From positions 248,001-312,000 of the forward strand of contig OZ240214.1 in NCBI GenBank assembly GCA_965197575.1: a stretch of 64,000 nucleotides of DNA, read 5' to 3'. Each line of letters starts with the position of its first letter. Position 1 is the first letter of the stretch. Below are positions 15,329 to 23,865 of this stretch, piece after piece. The notes under the pieces were generated by a model. That model ran no database searches. It was not told the origin of the DNA and worked only from the letters and a program-made list of their open reading frames with translations. A program made the position numbers and the translations under genes. This stretch comes from VXOI01 sp965197575. Its GTDB lineage: Bacteria > Chloroflexota > Dehalococcoidia > Lucifugimonadales > UBA3495.

Positions 15329-17710
15329 TCAGGGGGTCAGGAAGGGCCCGCCGTGCAGTCTCCGGTACAGCTCGCGAAGCTCGTCTTGGCGGTCTGCCGG
15401 GGTATGCTTCAGCAGGATGCGATATATATTCTCTTCCCACACACCCTCCCTCTCCACTCTGGATGGATAGAGCGAACTATCCGGCAGCAACACAGTCTCG
15501 GATAATTCCTTGATCGCGGAGGACATCGCCTCTTGGCCCATCGTCTCGTAAATTTCCGTGAAGAAATCCTCAGCCATCAGATATAGGCAATTTTCATACG
15601 GATGACCCACACCATACCCAGGCCACAATTCAAGATATAATTGCCATAAGTTCTCCATCTTGAGGTCCTCGACGCAAGGGGCATAATTTTGTAGCAGATC
15701 AGTCTTGCGGTCGCCTAGCGACTGGATGCCCGTTCGGTCTGCGATGAGGGCTACAATGAACTCAGCCCCGCCTTCCGACAGCCAGCGCGGCCCATTGATC
15801 GGACCGCCAAAGTAATAATGGGCTGTCTCGTGAGAAACGCCGGAATGGCTCGACAGAACCATCGAAGAGCCTAGATGCTTGCCGCGGCCAATGGAGCCAT
15901 CAATTAGCAGGACGATGTCGTTAGTCGGGAAGGGCAAACCTGTAAACTCTTCCGCTATTCGGGCCGTATCTTCGATTTCTGTCAGTACATCCTGGCCCGG
16001 CGGAAAGGGGTTGGCGCGAAAGTACCAGATATTCACGTCACCGGCCAACGGCAGGGAAACAGTCTTCGCTTGGGTGAAGTGGGCCTGTAGCAAGTCGAAA
16101 AACAGACTGGGCCACTCTTTGGCGATTGCTCCGAGAACGATAACTAAGGCGGCCTCTTCGTGGTCTAGGCCATCGGCAAACCAGGACTGACTCGTCAACC
16201 GGCTCCAGCGCTCCAGGTCCGGATCATCATTCATAATGCTGAAGATACTGAAGATGAAGTAAAGACCAAAGTCCCCGCTATAGGCAGGCACGGTTTTGGC
16301 GCTGAGCAGCGCCGCCTCAATGTCTATGCGAGCTATCTCCCACAGTGTTTCAAGCGCCGCTTTTTCAATCCAAGTGATGTCGTCGGTAAACCTCGGCAGG
16401 CGCAGCATAAACCTCGCCAGTTCAGGATCTGTCTCGTCGATTATCCGGTGCAGACTCCTGAGTGCAAAATATTCATATTCACTTTTGTGGCCTAGCCAGG
16501 GGAGGCTTGCTGCTGTCCTCGCCAACTCAAGGTCTGTGCTTGCGATGCCATCCAGGAATGTCAGGTGTGCGACTTCCGCGCTGGGAATGCCGCCTGGATC
16601 CCCTGTGACGTCGGCAACGCCGTCGGCAACCCAAGGGAGATTCATCACTGTTTTCCCAAAGCCCGTGTCCGTCACTGAGATGTTCCTCAGACGCCCGAGG
16701 GCACGCACCTCGTCGCCATCGCTGTCCACTCCGTCAGCGAACCACGGCAGACCCACCGTGATTCTGCCCAACTCGAGGTCTTGAGATGCTATATCAGCTA
16801 AATAACCCAATGCGCGGTACTCGTGCTCGTTCACGCCGTCAATGAACCAAGGGAACTCCAACGCCATTCTTGCCAGTTCGCGGTCTTGCAATGAGAGCGC
16901 ATTCAGGACATTCAGACCGCTTATGTCACTAGGGGTCACCCTGTCGGCCAGCCAGGGCAGTTTTACAGCCATCCTTGCCAGTTCCATGTCCTGGGAGGCG
17001 GTATTCTCCAGAATCCGGAGGAAGTACGACAGGTCGCGGGACCATCCTCCTACGACCCACGAGAGCCGGGCGACCTCGTTGCCCAAGTCCTGGTCACGAA
17101 GCCAGAGGTCGATGAGCGACTTGGCGGCGTTGACCTGATAACCATTTTGTGGATTCTCCAGCCATGGGATTGTCTCCGACAGACTGGCGACGGCGAGCTC
17201 TTCGGCTGAGGGTTGAGGCGCCGTAGCCGTAGGTGGACCTGCAGGTGCTGCGGTTGGCGACGCCAGTTGCGCATGCGTGTGTACGGGCGTGGGGGTCGGT
17301 CGGGTGCCAGGTCCATTGGCGGCCTCCGGCACAGGCGTTGCCGTGGGGACAGCAAGTGGAGCGGGTTCCGGCGCAGGCGTCGGCGTAGGAACAGTAAAGG
17401 AAGTGGGTTCCGGCGCAGGGGTTGCCGTGGGGACGGTAAAGGAAGTGGGTTCCGGCGCAGGGGTTGCCGTGGGGACGGCAAAGGGAGCGGGTTCCGGCGC
17501 GGGGGTTGCCGTGGGGACGGTAAAGGGAGCGGGCTCCGCCGCAGGGGTTGCAGTATCGGGCGGAACACCTGTCGGCGCAACCTGACGAGATGCAAGGGCG
17601 GGCGCGTTGGTGGGGGGCGGAGCCTCCCCTCCGCAAGCAATCAGCAGGACGGCGACGACACCCGCAAGCAGGATGGCCCGCGGCACCCTTGGGCAGGAAC
17701 GGAGACGCAT
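15329..17710 (-). CDS. large lipoprotein with Pro/Thr repeat linker, helical repeats and gluzincin-like HETAH motif
   Basis: About 793 residues. The N-terminus is a lipoprotein signal (RAILLAGVVAVLLIACGG, lipobox Cys about 26). Residues about 45-150 are a repetitive Pro/Ala/Thr linker encoded by 42-bp tandem repeats. Next, about 170-500, come diverged repeats of roughly 35 residues around motifs LPWLADGV, LPWFADGV and FPWFIDGV, probably an alpha-solenoid. The C-terminal part has SHETAHYYFGG (HExxH) followed by RWLSEGGAEF, the zinc ligands of gluzincin peptidases. It would be a surface-anchored metallopeptidase-like protein. ATG 17710 is used; 17725 is an equal alternative. It is not a named family to my knowledge, and activity is inferred from motifs. 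It follows the MmgE gene by about 38 bases. Confidence 0.75.
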   Translation of the reverse strand: MRLRSCPRVPRAILLAGVVAVLLIACGGEAPPPTNAPALASRQVAPTGVPPDTATPAAEPAPFTVPTATPAPEPAPFAVPTATPAPEPTSFTVPTATPAPEPTSFTVPTPTPAPEPAPLAVPTATPVPEAANGPGTRPTPTPVHTHAQLASPTAAPAGPPTATAPQPSAEELAVASLSETIPWLENPQNGYQVNAAKSLIDLWLRDQDLGNEVARLSWVVGGWSRDLSYFLRILENTASQDMELARMAVKLPWLADRVTPSDISGLNVLNALSLQDRELARMALEFPWFIDGVNEHEYRALGYLADIASQDLELGRITVGLPWFADGVDSDGDEVRALGRLRNISVTDTGFGKTVMNLPWVADGVADVTGDPGGIPSAEVAHLTFLDGIASTDLELARTAASLPWLGHKSEYEYFALRSLHRIIDETDPELARFMLRLPRFTDDITWIEKAALETLWEIARIDIEAALLSAKTVPAYSGDFGLYFIFSIFSIMNDDPDLERWSRLTSQSWFADGLDHEEAALVIVLGAIAKEWPSLFFDLLQAHFTQAKTVSLPLAGDVNIWYFRANPFPPGQDVLTEIEDTARIAEEFTGLPFPTNDIVLLIDGSIGRGKHLGSSMVLSSHSGVSHETAHYYFGGPINGPRWLSEGGAEFIVALIADRTGIQSLGDRKTDLLQNYAPCVEDLKMENLWQLYLELWPGYGVGHPYENCLYLMAEDFFTEIYETMGQEAMSSAIKELSETVLLPDSSLYPSRVEREGVWEENIYRILLKHTPADRQDELRELYRRLHGGPFLTP
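17337..17572. repeat. 42-bp tandem repeat array (about five units) inside the lipoprotein gene
   Basis: Units begin at 17363, 17405, 17447, 17489 and 17531, exactly 42 bases apart, each starting GGGTTCCGGCGC or a close variant; a partial unit precedes 17363. Each encodes 14 residues of the type VPTATPAPEPxxFx. Slippage or recombination could change the linker length. Confidence 0.9.
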
Positions 17711-17748
17711 CGTCGGGCCGACCATCGCTGAAGGAATCCCAAAAGTAC

Positions 17749-19125
17749 CTAGCGTGCCGCTCTCCCCAACAGCTCGGCCAGCGGGGTTACCGGCCCCAGG
17801 TCTTCCAGCCCGTCCAGGATCGTTAGGGCAGTATTGGAGTCCTTGTCGCTCAGAGCGATGCTGGCGCAGTCGAGGAACTTGGCCCGGATCTCGTCCATAC
17901 TTGCCCCCCGCAACGCGCCGGTGGTGGCGCGTTCGGCCCGCTCGGTGAGCACCCGGCCGTCCTTGGTGTGTATGTTCACCTGGTTGTAGGCTTCGGTCCA
18001 GCTCAACTGGCCTTCGTAGCCTGGGTGGCGGCGCATCTCGATACGGGGGACCAACTCCTGCGCTTCCGGGCGCATCACCTGCTCGTCGGTGAAGCTCGAC
18101 AGCCCGATGCGTCCGTCCAGGATTTCCGCCGCCAGGCAGTATTGCATACTGAACTTGCCCTCCAGCCCTCCGGTGGGGCGGGAGTGAATCAGCGACCGGG
18201 GCGGGTCAAAGTCGACCAGAACGTCGATGCGGTCGACCTGGTCGGCGGTGAGCGTCTCTTGTTGCAGAAGTTTGGCGGTAGCGTCGAGGGCCAGGTGGGC
18301 GCTGCCGCAGCATGGGTACTTCTTGATTTCGATGCCCGATTCCACGATGTAGCAACGGTTGCCGATGGATCCGGCGGCCTTCTCCGGATCGTAGCCGCTG
18401 CCCCCGGAGAAGGCCCGCATGAAGCCGAATCGCCCTTCCAGGGCGTCGTTGGCGGCGGTGAACCCGGCCTGGACCAGCTTGGCGGCGGTGATCCCGGACC
18501 GGCAGGCAGCCCCGGCATGGTAGGGCTTGGTCATGGTCCCGAAATTCTGGCGCAGTCCTGCGGCCTGAGAGGCTGCGAGAGAGATGGCCATTGCGGTCTG
18601 GTCGGCGTTCAGCCCCAACAGACGGGAAGCGGCGGCGGCCGCGCCCAGCGCTCCCAGGGGACCGGTGGGATGCCAGCCCAGATCGTCGAAGTAGGCCGGG
18701 CTTATGGCGTCGCCCACGGCGCAGGCCACCTCGAACCCCAGCAGGTAGGCCAGCAGCATTTCCCCGCCGGTCGCGCCCACCTCCTCGGCCAGTGGAAGGG
18801 CTGCCGGGATGAGCGCGGCGCTTGGGTGGGTCTTGGTGATGAAGGTGACGTCGTCGTAGTCCAGGGCGTGGGACATCGCGCCGTTGATCAACGCCGCTTC
18901 GGGCGTCGATGTCTTGAAGCCGCGGCCGACCACCGTGGCCGATGGAGTGCCGCCCAGTCCCCCCACGTAGTCGCACAATACGTCGGCCAGCGGCTCTTTA
19001 GACCCCGCCAACATGCAGCCCAAGCAATCGATTATGGCGGCCTTGGCGGCGGAGATTCCCTCGGGCGGAAAGTCCTCCAACCCGGTGGAGACTACATACT
19101 CGGCGAACTTCTTTGTGACTTCCAT
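17749..19125 (-). CDS. MmgE/PrpD family protein
   Basis: A 458-residue MmgE/PrpD protein, related to 2-methylcitrate dehydratase and cis-aconitate decarboxylase. Landmarks: AKAAIIDCLGCMLAGS (about 28-43), NGAMSHALDYDDV with the catalytic-region Asp-Asp (about 85-97), GWHPTGPLGALGAAAAA, QNFGTMTKPYHAGAACRSG and KKYPCCGSAHLALDA. Such enzymes dehydrate or decarboxylate small tricarboxylates in the methylcitrate or related pathways; there is no prpC or prpB nearby so the substrate is open. ATG 19125 matches the family start and follows AAGGGGG. Same strand as the lipoprotein downstream. Confidence 0.9.
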   Translation of the reverse strand: MEVTKKFAEYVVSTGLEDFPPEGISAAKAAIIDCLGCMLAGSKEPLADVLCDYVGGLGGTPSATVVGRGFKTSTPEAALINGAMSHALDYDDVTFITKTHPSAALIPAALPLAEEVGATGGEMLLAYLLGFEVACAVGDAISPAYFDDLGWHPTGPLGALGAAAAASRLLGLNADQTAMAISLAASQAAGLRQNFGTMTKPYHAGAACRSGITAAKLVQAGFTAANDALEGRFGFMRAFSGGSGYDPEKAAGSIGNRCYIVESGIEIKKYPCCGSAHLALDATAKLLQQETLTADQVDRIDVLVDFDPPRSLIHSRPTGGLEGKFSMQYCLAAEILDGRIGLSSFTDEQVMRPEAQELVPRIEMRRHPGYEGQLSWTEAYNQVNIHTKDGRVLTERAERATTGALRGASMDEIRAKFLDCASIALSDKDSNTALTILDGLEDLGPVTPLAELLGRAAR

Positions 19126-19221
19126 TTTAGTGACCCCCTTGGGCGTTCCAAAACTCGGCTCCAAGGCCGAGGCATTACCGCACAGTAAAACACGAGGCGG
19201 CGCGTGGCGCAATTCGCTTGC

Positions 19222-19250
19222 TTGCGGGCAGACTTAGCGGAGCCTATGAT
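19222..19250 (+). promoter_or_regulatory. promoter of the Phd/VapC pair
   Basis: TTGCGG (19222-19227), a 17-base spacer and TATGAT (19245-19250), 38 bases upstream of the antitoxin start. Confidence 0.55.
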
Positions 19251-19287
19251 GTCGTTAGGAACGTGACTATAAGAGGCGAGGCTGGCA

Positions 19288-19569
19288 ATGGACTCTGTGG
19301 GGATCAGGGAATTGAAGCGCGACACCAGCGCGATCATCAAAAAGGTCCGGGAAGATAAAGAGCAGGTAGAGATAACTTTTCGCGGCGAGGTCGTGGCCCG
19401 CATCGTACCCGTAGATAGCGTTCAGGAGCGGAGAGAACAGGTGCAAGAACTTTGGGACAAGATGGACCGCCTTGCTATGAAAATCCCCGAAGGCGTGGGC
19501 GGAGATTCAGGAATCTCAATCGTTGAGGCTTTGAGAACTGAGCGAGCGAGAGCTTTAGGGTGTTCGTAG
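19288..19569 (+). CDS. Phd/YefM-type antitoxin
   Basis: A 93-residue antitoxin: VGIRELKRDTSAIIKKVRED (residues 4-23) and EVEITFRGEVVARIVPV-like strand are the Phd/YefM DNA-binding fold. The C-terminal helix region (VQELWDKMDRLAMKIPEG and ISIVEALRTERARALG) would wrap the toxin. It overlaps the downstream PIN gene by 10 bases, and a promoter lies upstream, so it forms a VapBC-type operon. Antitoxin function is by family and pairing. Confidence 0.82.
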   Translation: MDSVGIRELKRDTSAIIKKVREDKEQVEITFRGEVVARIVPVDSVQERREQVQELWDKMDRLAMKIPEGVGGDSGISIVEALRTERARALGCS

Positions 19570-19981
19570 TTGACGCCAGCGTCTGGATAGCCGGATTTTG
19601 GCCTGAGGACCGGCATCATAACGAGTCTCGGTCTTGGCTTACAGAGGTCATTTCAAGAGGAGAGAAGACCCTCAGCCCAGCGGTGGTACTGGCGGAAATC
19701 GCCGGTCCAATCGCACGTCTCTCCGGCGATTCCGCTAGGTCGTTGCAGATTGTTGAAGACATCGTTCGGCTGCCCGGGTTTGAGCTTGCCGTTGTCACAG
19801 AGGAACTAGCGGTCGCGAGCCACAGGTCGCCGCTGATTTGCGGTTAAAAGGGGCCGACGCAATTTACGTTGCTGTGGCCATAGAGCGAAGTGTTCCTCTC
19901 ATTACGTTCGACAATGAGCAACTGGTCAGAGGTCGGCAACTGGTGGAGACGGCCATTCCAACGAGGGAAGGTCCGTTCTAA
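19560..19981 (+). pseudogene. VapC/PIN-domain toxin with a frameshift
   Basis: From GTG 19560 the frame gives FVVDASVWIAGFWPED, LSPAVVLAEIAGPIARL and then breaks near 19825 after ELAVASHR. In the next frame the PIN domain resumes: AADLRLKGADAIYVAVAIE, PLITFDNEQLVRGR and a natural end TREGPF with TAA at 19979-19981. All expected PIN acidic positions (VDAS, AE, GADA, TFDNE) are present across the two pieces. One base appears to be missing. The result is either a decayed toxin, left with an intact antitoxin, or an assembly/sequencing error. Repaired length would be about 140 residues, normal for VapC. Confidence 0.8.
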
Positions 19982-20095
19982 TCGGGCAGTCCCTTATGTG
20001 TCTCTCCGGCTACAACTTGCCGGGGGATGGGCCACAGAGTATTATGGCCAGCAACGGCTGGGTTGAACTACGGATTGAGAGGTCTGCAAGACGCA

Positions 20096-20491
20096 ATGAG
20101 CACACAGATACGCGGCAGAGAGTTGAAGGTGGTGCATGACACCGCCGACCCCGGCACCACCACCCAGACCAGGGGCATGGTCCGCAAGCCCGGCGTGGAC
20201 AGCAATACCGCCGGGGCCAGCAAGATCTGGTTGGGGCACGTCGAGTGTACGCCCAACACGATGGGGCCTCCCCACAACCACGGCGAAGCGGAAACCGCCG
20301 CCTACGTGCTGAAGGGCCACATCCGCGTCTATTACGGCGAAAACTATGAGGAGTACGTGGAGGCCGGCCCCGGCGACTTCATATTCGTTCCGGCCCACTT
20401 CGACCACATCGAAGGCAACCCCTACGACGAGCCTGCCGAGGCGGTCCTCTCCCGCGGGCCCGACAACATCGTCATCAACTTGGGCGAATAG
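20096..20491 (+). CDS. cupin domain protein
   Basis: A 131-residue single-domain cupin. Motif 1 is PPHNHGEAETAAYVLKGHIRVYYG (PHNH with E and the later G), motif 2 is GPGDFIFVPAHFDHIEGNP, giving two His, a Glu and a final His as probable metal ligands. Cupins include dioxygenases, isomerases and small-molecule binding proteins; no substrate is evident. Start ATG 20096 (MSTQIRGREL) is chosen from homology; GAGAGG lies further upstream than ideal. It is followed by a strong terminator, so it is monocistronic. Confidence 0.8.
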   Translation: MSTQIRGRELKVVHDTADPGTTTQTRGMVRKPGVDSNTAGASKIWLGHVECTPNTMGPPHNHGEAETAAYVLKGHIRVYYGENYEEYVEAGPGDFIFVPAHFDHIEGNPYDEPAEAVLSRGPDNIVINLGE

Positions 20492-20558
20492 CTCCCGGAG
20501 CAAGTCCGGCGCCAGCCGTCGGCAAAGAGCCCCGCGAGGCTCGCAATTCGCAGGTATT

Positions 20559-20600
20559 CCGGCCCGGCCACGCAACGCCGGGCCGGTTCGATTTTCGGGC
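20559..20600 (+). terminator. strong intrinsic terminator of the cupin gene
   Basis: CCGGCCCGGC (20559-20568) pairs perfectly with GCCGGGCCGG (20577-20586) around an 8-base loop, followed by TTCGATTTTC. Confidence 0.8.
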
Positions 20601-20633
20601 TTGACCGCCTGATCGAGCGGCAGGCGGTATACT
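20601..20633 (+). promoter_or_regulatory. promoter with internal dyad, upstream of the second MFS gene
   Basis: TTGACC (20601-20606) and TATACT (20628-20633) are separated by 21 bases, longer than optimal. The spacer holds a dyad, CCGCCTG (20605-20611) and CAGGCGG (20621-20627). Long spacers with a central dyad are typical of activator-twisted (MerR-like) or repressor-controlled promoters; no regulator gene is adjacent. Confidence 0.45.
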
Positions 20634-20692
20634 AAACCATCCCAACCTGTCGAAACAGACCACTGAAACAGAGCGGCCGAAAGAGACTATCT

Positions 20693-22066
20693 TTGAAACA
20701 GACCCGCGCCAGCCGAATCCTCCGCAAGCCGCGTAACGTGTTCTACGGCTGGTGGATTGTCGCCATCAGCGCCGGCATAGACATGCTCAAGCACGGCACC
20801 TTCAATAACGGCATCACCTTCTACGTGCATCCACTCACCAAGGAACTTGGCATCGGCGTAGCCGCCATCTCTTTCGCGGAGATGCTGGGCCGGGGGGAAG
20901 GCGGGCTGCAGGGCCCGTTGATGGGGTGGATGACCGACCGCTTTGGGCCGCGCTTCATCATGATACTGGGCGCTCTTACTTCCGGGACCGGTTTCATTCT
21001 GCTGTCCCTCACCGACAGCTACATCTATTTTGTTCTTGTTTTCGTAGGGCTTCTGTCCCTGGGATTCAGGGCCGGATACAACAACGCCACCATGCCGGCC
21101 ATCAACCAGTGGTTCCGTAGGCACCGCGCCTGGGCCATGTCGGTGGCGAGTTTGGGCAGCCCCCTCGGCGGGATACTCATTGCCCCGGCGATTGGCCTGT
21201 TGGTCGTGGATCTCGGCTGGCGTGAGACCGCCTTCTACTCCGGTGTGGCGATTCTGGCGGTGGTGCTGCCCCTTTCGTTCTTCGTCCACCGCTCCCCGGA
21301 GAGCAAGGGACTGCTGCCCGACGGGGCCAAACCCGAAGCCCGCGAACCCGGCAGACGCGCCGCGCCGGGGGTTGTGGTGGCGGCGGCTCCAACCGTGCCG
21401 GCCGGCGGGCTGTCCTCCGGCGAGACGGACTTCACCACCGGCGAGGCGATGCGGACCGCGTCGTACTGGATGATTGTGCTGGCGGTGGGCCTCCGCAACA
21501 CGGTGCATTCCGGGATTCGGTTCCTGCTGTCTCCCGTCATCGTCTGGTTCTTGATGGGGGCAGGCCGCGCCGAGGATGACAGTTTTCGTATTTCGGCCTT
21601 CCTGGTTGGGCTGATGGCGCTGGGCTCCCTGGTAATGAACCCCATCGTTGGCTGGTTGGGCGATAGCTGGTCGAAGCAGCGCATGAGCGCGGTGGCGATG
21701 ATTGGCGGGGCGGTCTCGATACTGGTGCTGCTGGACCGCAGCGGTACGGTATGGCAGGCGTGCCTGTTCGTGGTGTTGCTGTCTCTCTCCGAGACCGCTA
21801 ACCCGCTGGCCTGGGCCATCATGGGCGATTTCTTCGGGCGGAGAAGTTACGCCACGCTGCGCGGATGGCAGCACCTGCCCGACCAACTGATGTCGATGAG
21901 CACTCCGGTTTGGATGGGTCTTATTGTCGACAGCACCGGGAGTTATTTCTGGGCGCTGGTGCCCTTGGCCGCTATCTATTCATGCTCGGCATTCTGCTAC
22001 TGGATTATCCCTCGGCCCAAGCCCCCGGTTAGAGTCTGGTCGGCGCAAACCGCTCCTGGTGTCTGA
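20693..22066 (+). CDS. MFS transporter
   Basis: A 457-residue transporter with 12 predicted helices in two halves. The loop GPLMGWMTDRFGPRFIMILG (about residues 73-92) is the MFS signature, repeated as NPIVGWLGDSWSKQRMSAV (about 319-337). The N-terminus VFYGWWIVAISAGIDM is characteristic of the oxalate/monocarboxylate-type MFS group. It starts at TTG 20693 with a weak ribosome binding site; no better in-frame start is seen. It is followed by a MaoC/FAS1-like dehydratase 61 bases downstream, so it may import the acid that this enzyme handles once it is a CoA thioester (inference). A dyad-bearing promoter precedes it. Confidence 0.82.
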   Translation: MKQTRASRILRKPRNVFYGWWIVAISAGIDMLKHGTFNNGITFYVHPLTKELGIGVAAISFAEMLGRGEGGLQGPLMGWMTDRFGPRFIMILGALTSGTGFILLSLTDSYIYFVLVFVGLLSLGFRAGYNNATMPAINQWFRRHRAWAMSVASLGSPLGGILIAPAIGLLVVDLGWRETAFYSGVAILAVVLPLSFFVHRSPESKGLLPDGAKPEAREPGRRAAPGVVVAAAPTVPAGGLSSGETDFTTGEAMRTASYWMIVLAVGLRNTVHSGIRFLLSPVIVWFLMGAGRAEDDSFRISAFLVGLMALGSLVMNPIVGWLGDSWSKQRMSAVAMIGGAVSILVLLDRSGTVWQACLFVVLLSLSETANPLAWAIMGDFFGRRSYATLRGWQHLPDQLMSMSTPVWMGLIVDSTGSYFWALVPLAAIYSCSAFCYWIIPRPKPPVRVWSAQTAPGV

Positions 22067-22127
22067 ACACCCGCGTCTGCGTAACAACTGAACATCTATC
22101 CGAACATTCATCGGGAGACGGAACAGC

Positions 22128-23255
22128 ATGGTCTTGGAGTCGGGCAGAATCACAACCGAGGGCATCGAGAGGCTTCGGGCGCGGTTGGGATCGTTCAACC
22201 GCCCTCGGCAGTATGGAGTCGGGTTGTTCAACGAGCAGGCCACCCAGGACGCCATCCGTCACTTCTGCCAGGGCATCGGCGACGTCAACCCGCTGTATTG
22301 GGACCGCAGCTACGCAGGCGGCACTAAATACGGCACGATCATCGCGCCGCCGTGCTTTCTTTACAGCGCCTATTGGTGCTCTGGACGCACCGGCGGCCTG
22401 CCCGGAGTCCACGGCTTCCACGCCGGCAACGACTGGGAGTGGTACCGGCCCATATACTTGGACGACCGCATCTCCGTGCAGGAGCAGTTCACCGGCTTGG
22501 AGGAGAAGGAGAGCCAGTTTGCCGGGAAAATACTGATCCAGTCCAGCGTGACCCACTACTTCAACCAGCGGGGCGAGGTCCTGGCCAAGACCAGAGGCTG
22601 GCAGGTGCGGGCGGAACGCAGCGCGGCCCGTGAGCGTCAAAAATACTCCTTCGAGCCCTATCAATACTCTCGCGACGAGATTCTCGCCATCCAGGAGGCG
22701 GTGTTGGGAGAGGAAGTCCGCGGCAACAACCCCCGTTGGTGGGAGGACGTGCAGGTGGGCGACGGCCTGCCGCCGGTGGTCAAGGGGCCGATGAGCCACG
22801 GCGACATCGCGGCTTTCGTCGCCGGGTGCATCGGCGGCATCTCCCACGGCATACAACTGCGAGAGATGGCCCGTCACCCTTCCTGGGGCTTCACCGACCC
22901 GAACACGGGCGCCCAGGAAGCGATCATCCGCGTCCACGACATCCAGGAGGCCGCCGAGAGCGCGGGACTCCCCGGCGCTTACGACTATGGTTGCCAGCGG
23001 TGTTGCTGGATGGGCCACCTGCTGACCAACTGGATGGGGGACGACGGCTTCCTGAAGAAGATGTATGTCGAGCTTCGCCGCTTCAACGTCGTCGGAGACA
23101 CCACTTGGTGCCGGGGCCAGATCACCGCCAAGCGCGACGAAGGCGGCGAGAAGCTGGTGGACCTGGAAGTTTGGGGCGAGAACCAACGGCAGGAAGTCAC
23201 CATGAGGGGGACGGCCACAGTGCGCCTCCCCTCCAAGCAGCCAGTGCTGAGCTAG
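22128..23255 (+). CDS. MaoC / FAS1-like dehydratase, double hotdog
   Basis: A 375-residue protein with two hotdog domains. The first (about 25-170) has FCQGIGDVNPLYWDRSYA, the FAS1-like/MaoC N-domain signature (D-x-N-P-L). The second (about 195-370) starts WWEDVQVGDGLPPVVKGPMS and continues GDIAAFVAGCIGG. Such proteins hydrate enoyl-CoA or mesaconyl/3-hydroxyacyl-CoA thioesters. ATG 22128 follows GGGAGACGG. Placed after an MFS transporter on the same strand and before a small Uma2 gene. The precise thioester cannot be told. Confidence 0.82.
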   Translation: MVLESGRITTEGIERLRARLGSFNRPRQYGVGLFNEQATQDAIRHFCQGIGDVNPLYWDRSYAGGTKYGTIIAPPCFLYSAYWCSGRTGGLPGVHGFHAGNDWEWYRPIYLDDRISVQEQFTGLEEKESQFAGKILIQSSVTHYFNQRGEVLAKTRGWQVRAERSAARERQKYSFEPYQYSRDEILAIQEAVLGEEVRGNNPRWWEDVQVGDGLPPVVKGPMSHGDIAAFVAGCIGGISHGIQLREMARHPSWGFTDPNTGAQEAIIRVHDIQEAAESAGLPGAYDYGCQRCCWMGHLLTNWMGDDGFLKKMYVELRRFNVVGDTTWCRGQITAKRDEGGEKLVDLEVWGENQRQEVTMRGTATVRLPSKQPVLS

Positions 23256-23304
23256 TTGCTTCTTTCGATGGCCTTGTTTACGATGATGGCGAGGTGGCAG
23301 ACTG

Positions 23305-23865
23305 ATGACGCAGCAGAAACCGCGCCTGAAGTACACGGTCAGCGACTATATGAGCATGCCCGACAACGGCAAGCGGTACGAGTTGCTCGACGGTGAGATG
23401 ATATCGGCTCCATCAGCGACACCCAGGCACCAGACAGTCCAGAAGAGAATTGTTCTCGACTTCGTCCGCATTTTCGAGGGCCGAAACCTTGGGCAGATAT
23501 TTATTCCCCCGTTGGACGTCGTGTTTTCCGATGGCGACGTCGCGCAGCCCGATGTGATGTTCATATCCAACGAGCGACTCGACATCATCACTGACGCGAA
23601 TATTCAGGGGGCCCCGGACTTGGTGGTCGAGGTTCTGTCACCAAGCACTGCGATCTATGACCGGGGTTATAAGCTAATCCTCTACGGGCGCCATGGTGTC
23701 AAGGAATACTGGCTGGTTGATCCATTCACGGCGTCCGTATTAGTGTACGTCCAAGGCAGAGAAGGTCTCGTCGAGTATGCCCGTCTCGGCCCCGGCGGCC
23801 AGATGACCACTCCCCTCACCCAAGAAATGTCCATCGACCTGGCCGGCCTATTCCGCTTGGACTGA
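23305..23865 (+). CDS. Uma2 family (DUF820) putative restriction-endonuclease-like protein
   Basis: A 186-residue Uma2/DUF820 protein with PD-(D/E)XK fold. Landmarks: YMSMPDNGKRYELLDGEMI, DVAQPDVMFIS with the Asp, GAPDLVVEVLSPST with the catalytic Glu, and YDRGYKLILYGRHGVKEYWLVDP with the Lys. These are abundant, often multicopy, genes in Chloroflexi and cyanobacteria; role unproven. Its 3' end overlaps the convergent aminotransferase gene by 18 bases. Start ATG 23305 is directly supported by the family N-terminus. Confidence 0.88.
   Translation: MTQQKPRLKYTVSDYMSMPDNGKRYELLDGEMISAPSATPRHQTVQKRIVLDFVRIFEGRNLGQIFIPPLDVVFSDGDVAQPDVMFISNERLDIITDANIQGAPDLVVEVLSPSTAIYDRGYKLILYGRHGVKEYWLVDPFTASVLVYVQGREGLVEYARLGPGGQMTTPLTQEMSIDLAGLFRLD

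Noticed and set aside
17337..17572. 42-bp repeats as a CRISPR array
   Set aside because: Units are contiguous without spacers and encode a Pro/Thr linker in frame.
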